A DNA stretch of 64,000 nt from positions 1-64,000 of the forward strand of contig CAYRGN010000014.1 of the NCBI GenBank assembly GCA_964423865.1, given 5' to 3'. The DNA comes from Leadbetterella sp964423865 (lineage in GTDB: Bacteria; Bacteroidota; Bacteroidia; Cytophagales; Spirosomataceae). Made by a program: the position numbers and the translations under genes. Shown here piece after piece: positions 43,083 through 50,686 of this stretch (position 1 is the first letter of the stretch; each line of letters starts with the position of its first letter). The notes beneath the pieces were generated by a model. That model ran no database searches and was not told the DNA's origin. It saw only the letters and a program-made list of their open reading frames with translations.

Positions 43083-44156
43083 CTAAAACAACCACTTCAC
43101 CGCCTTCGGGAACTCCTGCCCCCAGCGCTTTTCATTGTGCTGCCCTTCGGGGTCCAGCTCGGCTTTGATTTGGATCTTATCTGCGGAGAAGCCCTGTCCT
43201 TCAATCGTAGCAATCAGCTTTTCAATATTGCTGAACATGGTGGTACTTTCTTTCCCGCCCCCGTAGAGATAGATCCGGGTATCCATAGGGTTGAAAAATT
43301 CTACGGCGTCGAAATAGATTTTGGGGCTGGTCCATAATGCGGGAGAAAAAACCATGAGGCGGCCTATCTTCTCCGGGTACATCATGCCTGTATAAATGCT
43401 GATCAGCCCGCCCATCGAACTCCCCCCGATACCGGTAAACTGGCGTTCGGGGAGTGTGCGGTAACGTTCGTCGATCAAGGGCTTCAGCGTACGTACGATA
43501 AATGTAGCATAACGCATTCCTTCGCCTTTCTGATTTTCCTTGGGTGTTTTATAAGGAGAATATTCCGAGTTTCGGGTTTCATCGCCGTGGTCAATGGCCA
43601 CCACAATCACATCCGTTTCCCCCTGCATTTTCAGAAGGGAAATCCGCTTGTCGATCTCCCAGTTTCCGTAGGCTGAACCGTTTCCAAAAAGGTTCTGGGC
43701 GTCATTCATGTACAAAACGGGATAACGCTTTTCGGGATGACGGTAGTAATCGTGAGGAAGCAGAACCGATATTTTCCGCTTCCTTTTCAACTGGGGAATT
43801 TCAAACGCTTCCGAAAAAACCTCTACTACGGGCATGGTTTCCCCGTAGAAAGGCGTGTAACCGTTCTGCCTCCAGAGGGGTACAAAGTCGGGTTTCTGTA
43901 CCTCTTCCCGGGCCAGTAAGCGACTCTGGGGAGTATTACCCAGCACATCCAGCTCCACATTATCCCAACCGCCCTTGGTGTATTTATAATACGAGCGCCC
44001 GCTTATTTCCGGTACTTTATCGAGGGATATCCTGAACCGGCCTTCGCCTACTCTATCCATCAGGAAATCAGGATCGGAGGGGTTCCAGTTACAAAAATCT
44101 CCTGTCAGAAATACCGGCCGGTTATCTTTTATGTGCGTCTCTACTTCTAAATACAT
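43083..44156 (-). CDS. Esterase-family α/β-hydrolase with N-terminal E-set domain
   Basis: 357-residue cytoplasmic protein (no signal peptide). The first ~90 residues match a carbohydrate-binding CBM48/E-set fold (PVFLTGDFCNWNPSDPDF), followed by an esterase D-like α/β-hydrolase with the nucleophile elbow GGSSMGG, HDYYRHPEKRYPVLYMNDAQN and the closing HNEKRWGQEFPKAV histidine region. It is the last gene of the starch locus and may deacylate a malto-oligosaccharide or act on another sugar ester; the substrate is inferred from position only. Confidence 0.85.
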   Translation of the reverse strand: MYLEVETHIKDNRPVFLTGDFCNWNPSDPDFLMDRVGEGRFRISLDKVPEISGRSYYKYTKGGWDNVELDVLGNTPQSRLLAREEVQKPDFVPLWRQNGYTPFYGETMPVVEVFSEAFEIPQLKRKRKISVLLPHDYYRHPEKRYPVLYMNDAQNLFGNGSAYGNWEIDKRISLLKMQGETDVIVVAIDHGDETRNSEYSPYKTPKENQKGEGMRYATFIVRTLKPLIDERYRTLPERQFTGIGGSSMGGLISIYTGMMYPEKIGRLMVFSPALWTSPKIYFDAVEFFNPMDTRIYLYGGGKESTTMFSNIEKLIATIEGQGFSADKIQIKAELDPEGQHNEKRWGQEFPKAVKWLF

Positions 44157-44236
44157 TGCTCAGGTTAACGGGACACAAATTTAATGTAATGTATCTACAT
44201 ACATACAATGAATCTCCAAAATTTTGCCGAACCGTC

Positions 44237-46063
44237 TTAGTCGATCTCCAGTATCCGGAAGCCCTGCGCCGGCACTTCCACCGCCTGCTGCCAGGCGGAG
44301 CCGTCCAGCACATCCTTCATTTTTACTCCTTCAGGAAGCATCTCCGCGTAGTCACTGGCTCGCACCGTCTTCCCTTCTTCGTTCTTATTGAAGATCACCC
44401 AAAGCTTCTTGTTCCCGTTGAAGCGAAAATAGCTGTAGACCCCGTTCTCCGGAATAAAATGAATCAGTTTCCCGGTATGTACCACGTGGGCCGTCCGGCG
44501 CCAGGTAAACAATTGGCGGGTAAAATCCTGCAGGTCTTTCTGAAGAGGGGATAAATTTTCCCCCGTAAAAGCGTTTTTCTGATCACCGGGCCAGCCCCCC
44601 GGCATATCGGCACGCAAAACCCCGTGTTCTTCCGAATCCGGGTTAGACATCCCGATCTCGGTACCGTAATAGATCTGAGGAATCCCCCTTACGGTAGCGA
44701 GGAAGGCCATTCCCATCTTAAACAGGCGCGGGTCTTCTTTCACCTGGGTAAAAAAGCGGTTCATGTCGTGGTTATCGGCAAATACCACCAGGTTCTCCGG
44801 GTCAGGGTACAGGTAATCGTCGGAAAGGGCCGCGTATAAGCGCGCCAAGCCCGTATGAAAGCCCTCATTTTCGGTCAGGGCCTGACCCAGAGCCGCCTGC
44901 ACCGGGAAGTCCATCATAGAAGGGATCCAGGTTTCGTAACCGTCCGGGTTATCTTTCCCCTTTTGCCAATAGGCAATGGTATTCGCTTTGGTCGTCCATT
45001 CTTCTCCTACCACATTCAGGTGGGGATATTCGGCCAGGATATCTTTCATCCACTGGGTTAAAAATGCTTTCTCCGAATACGGCCAGGTATCTACGCGCAG
45101 TCCGGAAAGGCCGGCATATTCTATCCACCAGATGGCGTTTTGGGTCAGGTAGCGCGCCATGAACGGATTTCGCTGGTTCAGGTCAGGCATAGAAGGCACA
45201 AACCAGCCGGCTTTCATGGCCTCCCGGTCTTTTTCCGAAGCGTGAATATCCTGGTGTACCTCCCTGCGGTGATTGGTAGACCGGAACTTCCCGCCGTTAT
45301 TGATCCAATCGGCGAAAGGCATATCCCCCATCCACCAATGGTCGATTCCACAATGGTTCGGAATCACATCCATGATCCATTTCAGGCCCATGGCGCGGGA
45401 TTTCTCCACCATCTCTTTGAACGATTCATTGGTGCCGTAACGCGGATCGATGCGGTAATAATCGGTAATGGAATAGCCGTGGTAGGTCACCTGTTCCAGG
45501 TTGTTTTCCAGGAGAGGCATACTCCACAGGGTAGTAAAACCCATGTCTCTGATGTAGGAAAGATGATCGGTGATGCCTTGAATATCTCCTCCGTGGCGGC
45601 CGTTATAATGTGCACGGTTTAGCTTCTCTTTGGTATCCGCAGTATTGTCATTGCTTACATCCCCGTTGGCAAACCGGTCTGGCGTGATGAGGTAGATCAC
45701 ATCCGAATTGTCAAAGCCTTTCCGCATCGCAGAACCGGCGGAACGGTTTTCTAAGGACAGAGTCCGCGAAATTACCTTTCCGTCTGTAGCGGCAAAATCG
45801 ATCTGCACATTCCCCGCTTTAGCCGACTTCCCAATTTTAAGATCGAGGAAGAGGTAATTGGGACTTTCCGCTTTATGTACTTTCACCAGCTCCACATCGG
45901 CATACTTTACCGAAGGCCGGGTAGCAGAAATGTTTTTCCCGTACACCAGAACCTGGAGTTCCGGGTTATGCATGCCGGTCCACCATAAGGCGGGTTCCAT
46001 ACGTTGAATTTCCTGCGCGGAAAGATTCAGACAGACAAACAGAAGAAGGAGTATTTTTTTCAT
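44237..46063 (-). CDS. GH13 neopullulanase/cyclomaltodextrinase-like enzyme (SusA-like)
   Basis: 608-residue exported glycoside hydrolase: signal ending LSAQ (1-17), N-terminal β-sandwich (about 20-105), then the GH13 barrel with DVIPNHCG, catalytic nucleophile D325 (GLRVDTW), acid/base E354 (VVGEEW) and transition-state D433 (FADNHD), and a C-terminal β domain. It should cut maltodextrins, cyclodextrins or pullulan in the periplasm, like SusA. It is located between the alpha-amylase and the esterase gene. Confidence 0.92.
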   Translation of the reverse strand: MKKILLLLFVCLNLSAQEIQRMEPALWWTGMHNPELQVLVYGKNISATRPSVKYADVELVKVHKAESPNYLFLDLKIGKSAKAGNVQIDFAATDGKVISRTLSLENRSAGSAMRKGFDNSDVIYLITPDRFANGDVSNDNTADTKEKLNRAHYNGRHGGDIQGITDHLSYIRDMGFTTLWSMPLLENNLEQVTYHGYSITDYYRIDPRYGTNESFKEMVEKSRAMGLKWIMDVIPNHCGIDHWWMGDMPFADWINNGGKFRSTNHRREVHQDIHASEKDREAMKAGWFVPSMPDLNQRNPFMARYLTQNAIWWIEYAGLSGLRVDTWPYSEKAFLTQWMKDILAEYPHLNVVGEEWTTKANTIAYWQKGKDNPDGYETWIPSMMDFPVQAALGQALTENEGFHTGLARLYAALSDDYLYPDPENLVVFADNHDMNRFFTQVKEDPRLFKMGMAFLATVRGIPQIYYGTEIGMSNPDSEEHGVLRADMPGGWPGDQKNAFTGENLSPLQKDLQDFTRQLFTWRRTAHVVHTGKLIHFIPENGVYSYFRFNGNKKLWVIFNKNEEGKTVRASDYAEMLPEGVKMKDVLDGSAWQQAVEVPAQGFRILEID

Positions 46064-46114
46064 AGTATTGATTTGAGCCTTGAGCTGCGAGCTTTGAGCC
46101 GGGCAAAAAGCTAT

Positions 46115-47500
46115 TTAAAATTTCTTCAATGACCACACGGTATAACCTTTGGCGGGGGTGGTAATGTTTACCCGTCCGCCGGCGTCCGTAGTGAGGGTCA
46201 CCCCGGCATTCCCGGAGTAGTCATAAATGACCGCGTTTTTCCAGGGCGTTACAATGGTTCTCTGTATCGCCCGCGACGCATTATTCAGAGTCAGCACCAG
46301 TCCGGGTACCTCATCATTCCCACCCCGTTGGGCGACATAAAAGTCGGTATCGGAAGACAAAACCACCAGATTTCCGACAGCCAATGAACGATAAATCAGG
46401 ATTAATTTCTCCAGTTTATCCCGGGATAGCCCGCTTTCGTAGTCGCTGTAAAAAATGCAGGGGTACCCCGGGTGCGTCAGGATATAGGCGTAGGCCAGCA
46501 TCCGGTTTGCCGTTGAACCTATCTTGTTTCCGGCATTGGTATCTTTGTCGGTATCGTGGTTGTTCACGAACGTCACGGCTTTTTCCGGGTATACTTTCCA
46601 AAGCGCATTTCTTTCCCCCAGGATGGCCAGGTTATTCCCGTCCAGCGCCTGTTCCAGGTTATAAAAATTGGCGAAATCAAATGCCCGTATGCCGGTTTTA
46701 TCTACCCAGCTTTTCAGGTAATCTGTATTCCCGTCCCACACCTCCAATACCCCGAAACCGCCTACCGCATCCATCCACGACTTCACTACGGAAGGGTCAA
46801 ATCCTTTCACATAATCAAAGCGCCAGCCGTCAAATTTCAGGGTGTTTTTGTAGTATTGGGCTACGGAAGAGTCGGATTCCCAGAACCACTTTCTTACGTC
46901 GGGGTTTTCGTGGCAAAGGTCCTGCTCCTCAAAAAAGAGCGCTTCGGCATCCCGCTCGTGGATGTGGTTGGGGTGAAAATGTTCGTAATTCCGGAAAAAA
47001 CGCCCGGATGCCGGACGGAAAAGCGTATACGTATCTTTCTGGCGGTAGGGATTGTATTCCGATTCTCCACCGCTGTTGTGATTCAGTACAATATCGGCAA
47101 TTACTTCTATTCCCAGTCCGTGGGCCTTACTGATCAGCGTTTCCAGCTCGGCTCTGGAGCCGAAGCGGGTTTTCACCGTTCCCATCTGCTCGTATTCTCC
47201 CAGGTCAAAATAATCCATGGGATCATACCCCATGGAAAACCCTCCCGACATCCCTTTGGATGCGGGCGGCAGCCAGAGTCGATCCACCCCCATTGCCTTC
47301 CAGTCTTCCAGGCGGGTGCCAAGCGTATTCCACCATTCGTGGCGCGGTTCCACATCCCAGTAAAACCCTTGCATCATCACGCCCTCGGGCCTCAGATATT
47401 GGGTGAGGTCTTCGGGGTCCGCAACCGTTTGTACCGGATCACTGCCGGTTTTGCAGGCGGTGAGAGCAAGGATGAGGAATCCTATAGTTAATCTTTTCAT
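46115..47500 (-). CDS. Lipoprotein alpha-amylase (GH13)
   Basis: 461-residue enzyme with a lipoprotein signal (MKRLTIGFLILALTAC, Cys16), so probably an outer-membrane-anchored amylase in the role of SusG. GH13 regions are ADIVLNHNSGG, D229 nucleophile (GWRFDYVKGF), E253 (VLEVWDG) and D316 (FVNNHDTD). The size and motif style resemble single-barrel liquefying amylases without the CBM58 insertion of Bacteroides SusG. A Met two codons upstream is also possible. Confidence 0.93.
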   Translation of the reverse strand: MKRLTIGFLILALTACKTGSDPVQTVADPEDLTQYLRPEGVMMQGFYWDVEPRHEWWNTLGTRLEDWKAMGVDRLWLPPASKGMSGGFSMGYDPMDYFDLGEYEQMGTVKTRFGSRAELETLISKAHGLGIEVIADIVLNHNSGGESEYNPYRQKDTYTLFRPASGRFFRNYEHFHPNHIHERDAEALFFEEQDLCHENPDVRKWFWESDSSVAQYYKNTLKFDGWRFDYVKGFDPSVVKSWMDAVGGFGVLEVWDGNTDYLKSWVDKTGIRAFDFANFYNLEQALDGNNLAILGERNALWKVYPEKAVTFVNNHDTDKDTNAGNKIGSTANRMLAYAYILTHPGYPCIFYSDYESGLSRDKLEKLILIYRSLAVGNLVVLSSDTDFYVAQRGGNDEVPGLVLTLNNASRAIQRTIVTPWKNAVIYDYSGNAGVTLTTDAGGRVNITTPAKGYTVWSLKKF

Positions 47501-47596
47501 CGGCAAAGATTTGAGCTGTGAGCTTATTTATGAGTTCGGTGGTTGTCCGATTTCTCAAAACTCATGGCCGTTTTATGGGCTTAAAATTAGGCCTGT

Positions 47597-47699
47597 GGTT
47601 CTCGGTTCTCGACTGCGCTCGAACTGACAGGAGTAAACGCTCGAACTGACAGAGGCGAGCGCTACTTGTCAGTTCGAGCGCAGTCGAGAACCGAGAACC
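47597..47699. repeat. 33-bp perfect inverted repeat (third palindrome family)
   Basis: Arms at 47597-47629 and 47667-47699 are perfect reverse complements (core TTCTCGACTGCGCTCGAACT) with a 37-bp loop that contains a further TCGAACTGACAGAGGCGAGC segment. It differs in sequence from the other intergenic palindromes. It lies between the amylase gene and susE, so it may attenuate transcription between these two parts of the starch locus. Confidence 0.88.
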
Positions 47700-47717
47700 G
47701 TACTTCTAAAACACGTA

Positions 47718-49037
47718 TTACTTCCTGGTCAGCGTATACGTAGGCGTTGAACCCGAGAAGTCCAGCACAATGTCGTATGTTCCGGCGCTTACTTTGATGT
47801 TATCGCCACCGCTTTCCAGCGAACCGTCAGCGCCGGTATCTCCGTAGTTGACATCCCAGGCGTTATCGGCTCTGAATTTTATTTCCCCGGCTTTCAGCAC
47901 CACATCCCGGGCAATCCAGACTCCCCTGGTATCAAAATCGGCCGCGTATTGGGAATAGTCAAGGGCGAAAGGCACGTCCGGGCCGTCCCAACCGTTTGGA
48001 GCAGCATCTCCCACAATTCCCCACAGATGAGTCACGGGCAGCAGGCTATAGGTATTGTCGTTCAGGTTCATGGTCACCAGGTATTTTCCGGCAGTTACCT
48101 TAATATTATCGCCCCCGTCGTCCAGGCTTCCGTTGGCACCGCTGTCTCCATAGTTCACGGTCCAGTCAGAGTTCAGCCGGAACTTCATTTCGCCGGTTTT
48201 TAAGGTAATTATGGTTCTCCACTGATCTGAGAAAGGGTCGTAGTTCAGCACTCCGTCAGGACTTCCGCCCCAATCGTTATATGCATCGCCCACAATCCCC
48301 CACGAATACTTCTCAATTTTGTAGCTCAGAGCGTTCAGGTTCAGGGTGATCTTATAGGTTCCTGCGGTTACTTTGATATTATCGCCACCGGCTTCGAGGC
48401 TTCCGTTAGCGCCGGTATCTCCGTAGTTTTCATCCCATCCCGAATCTTTCCTGAACTTAATCTCCCCGTTTTTCAGGGTAAGGTAGGCCACATATACCCC
48501 GCTTTCCGATGTTTGGTAGAAAGGACCGTCAGGCGTAGCACCCCAGTCGTTGTAGGCGTCACCCACTACCCCCCAGGCCGTACTGAGATCCAGTACGTTG
48601 GCATACGGTGTAGCGCTCAGGCTGGCTATCGGAGACACCAGGGAAGTAGCCGATGAAAGCACCACGCTCACGCGTACATCCAGCAGGTGCACTTCATCGG
48701 GTTGTAAACCCAGGTTCAACAGGATAGCATTGAGTTCTGAGCCTTTAAAAACTCTTTGCAGCACTGATCCGGTAGATGTACTGTAAGCTTTTGAAAAATC
48801 GCCTCCTTTTTTATCGATTTGCAGGAGGTACGAGGGGGCGGCGGCATATCCGAAATCCGGGGCGGTCCAGGAAATCGTCAGAACCTGGTTGTCGGCTTCG
48901 TCTTTGCTCAGCACCAGGGAGGGTGCAGACAGGCTTACGTTGGTACCGGCACCTTCGTTCATTACCGCCCTTATCTCGTCTTTTTCACAAGACCAGAAAG
49001 CGGTTACGGCCAAAAGTATGATTAGTATTCTTTTCAT
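47718..49037 (-). CDS. SusE/SusF-like starch-binding outer-membrane lipoprotein
   Basis: 439-residue lipoprotein (signal MKRILIILLAVTAFWSC). An N-terminal SusE domain (about 30-150) is followed by three tandem starch-binding modules of about 95 residues, each starting WG(I/V)VGDA and ending with a GGDNIKV(T/S)AG(T/K)Y motif. SusE/SusF proteins hold starch at the cell surface without cutting it. It starts 23 bp after the susD stop in a susC-susD-susE order. Confidence 0.92.
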   Translation of the reverse strand: MKRILIILLAVTAFWSCEKDEIRAVMNEGAGTNVSLSAPSLVLSKDEADNQVLTISWTAPDFGYAAAPSYLLQIDKKGGDFSKAYSTSTGSVLQRVFKGSELNAILLNLGLQPDEVHLLDVRVSVVLSSATSLVSPIASLSATPYANVLDLSTAWGVVGDAYNDWGATPDGPFYQTSESGVYVAYLTLKNGEIKFRKDSGWDENYGDTGANGSLEAGGDNIKVTAGTYKITLNLNALSYKIEKYSWGIVGDAYNDWGGSPDGVLNYDPFSDQWRTIITLKTGEMKFRLNSDWTVNYGDSGANGSLDDGGDNIKVTAGKYLVTMNLNDNTYSLLPVTHLWGIVGDAAPNGWDGPDVPFALDYSQYAADFDTRGVWIARDVVLKAGEIKFRADNAWDVNYGDTGADGSLESGGDNIKVSAGTYDIVLDFSGSTPTYTLTRK

Positions 49038-49059
49038 TTTCGAATTCATTTTAGTGTTA

Positions 49060-50664
49060 TTAATACCCTGATGTCTGTGTCAGGTTAGGGTTTGCCATCA
49101 GGGCTTCTGCCGGTACCGGAAACAATTTGTATTTGGCATCTACGGCTCTACCTCCCTGCACGCCGCCTTTCCAGTTCCACAGATAGGTGTCTGTCACCAG
49201 CTGATTAAAACGGATAAGGTCGGTTCTGCGGTGTCCTTCCCAGTACAGTTCGCGCGCACGTTCATCCAGAATAAACTGTAGGTTGAGACTGGCATCAGCG
49301 ATATTTCCGGAGGCATCTCCGTATGCCCGGGTTCTCAGGGCATTGATCAGGCTAAGCGCAGTGGCTCTGTCGCCGGTGGTGGCCCCTCTCAACACGGCTT
49401 CGGCATAGATCAGGTGCATTTCGGCCAGGCGGAATACGGGAAAATCGGTATCGGTGAAGTTTCTTCCGGGATCATTGCCCGCTCTTCCGTCTTCGTAATT
49501 GTTGGTCCATTTCTTCACATGCACTCCGTTATGGAAATTGGAAATATCGTCTATTTCATTTTCTACGGGGTCAATCTTATACCGGGAAGTCGTAAACAAG
49601 GCTCTTTTATCGGCGGTGGTAGTGGCGTTTCCGCTATAAAACTTCTCGGAAAGTCCTTTGGTAGCCCTATACCCGGCCCATCCGCTACCTACATTATACT
49701 CCGGTGCATCTTCTCCGGAGGCGGCATGAACAAGGAAAGTAGTATTACCATGCCCCTGCGTCATCAGTCCGTCGCAGTTGATGGCCCAGATCACTTCATT
49801 TACCTGGGTATGGTTATCGGCCTGGAACAAGCGGTAATACTGGTTGCTCAACGTATAGCCCGCGTCAATTACCTTTTTGGCGTAAGTGGCAGCTTCATTG
49901 TATTTCCCGGTACCGATATAGGTTTCTGCATTCAGATACAAGCGGGCCAGCAGGGCCTGTGCGGCAACTCTGTCTACCCTTCCGTACACATTAGATCGGG
50001 CAGCCGGAAGAATCTCTTCCACCGCCTTGAGTTCCGATTCTATGTATTCGAAGATTTCGGCCGCAGTTTTTTCTACCGGCGTGGTTCCGGTCTGGTCGGC
50101 TTCAGTCAGGAAAGAATATTTCCCGAAAAGATCCATGGCCGCCCAATAGTTAAAAGCGCGTAAAAACCTTGCCTCCGCAGCCATATTGCTGATGTTGGTG
50201 GCATCCGCGCCCGAAAAACCTCTTTCCGAAATTTTCGCATCGGTAGCTTCATTGAGGAACGCGTTGATCAGGCCGATATTCCAGATGGGCCGGGCATACA
50301 TGCCTTTGATAAACGGATCGGAACTGGTCCAGGCCAGGTTATGGAAATCTTTGATGGTCTGGTCATTCCAGGCCACTACGGCCTCGTCAGTAGGCAGCTC
50401 CTGCAGGTTAAAAAACGGACGAATAAAGGAGATCTGGGATCCGCCGTCCAGTCCTGAGATATCGGGAGCGCCGTCGCCTTCGTTTCCTCCCAGCGCGAGG
50501 CTTCCGTAGATTTTGGCCAGTACAGAGGTATAACCGTCCATGGTAGCGTAAGCATTGTTCGGCGTCATGTCGTTCTGAGGGAACAGGTCCAGTTTCCCCG
50601 AACATGCGCTCACGATGCTCATGGTAATGAACGCTATCGCTATATTTTTAATCGTATTTTTCAT
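49060..50664 (-). CDS. SusD-family nutrient-binding lipoprotein (starch locus)
   Basis: 534-residue RagB/SusD protein with a lipoprotein signal (lipobox SIVSAC). TPR-like helices, the MAAEARFLRAFNYWAAMDLFG segment and the C-terminal LDERARELYWEGHRRTDLIRF motif are family hallmarks. It caps the SusC channel and binds incoming glycan. It begins 22 bp after susC. Confidence 0.95.
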   Translation of the reverse strand: MKNTIKNIAIAFITMSIVSACSGKLDLFPQNDMTPNNAYATMDGYTSVLAKIYGSLALGGNEGDGAPDISGLDGGSQISFIRPFFNLQELPTDEAVVAWNDQTIKDFHNLAWTSSDPFIKGMYARPIWNIGLINAFLNEATDAKISERGFSGADATNISNMAAEARFLRAFNYWAAMDLFGKYSFLTEADQTGTTPVEKTAAEIFEYIESELKAVEEILPAARSNVYGRVDRVAAQALLARLYLNAETYIGTGKYNEAATYAKKVIDAGYTLSNQYYRLFQADNHTQVNEVIWAINCDGLMTQGHGNTTFLVHAASGEDAPEYNVGSGWAGYRATKGLSEKFYSGNATTTADKRALFTTSRYKIDPVENEIDDISNFHNGVHVKKWTNNYEDGRAGNDPGRNFTDTDFPVFRLAEMHLIYAEAVLRGATTGDRATALSLINALRTRAYGDASGNIADASLNLQFILDERARELYWEGHRRTDLIRFNQLVTDTYLWNWKGGVQGGRAVDAKYKLFPVPAEALMANPNLTQTSGY

Positions 50665-50686
50665 ATTCTATCTCTATTAGCTCGTC

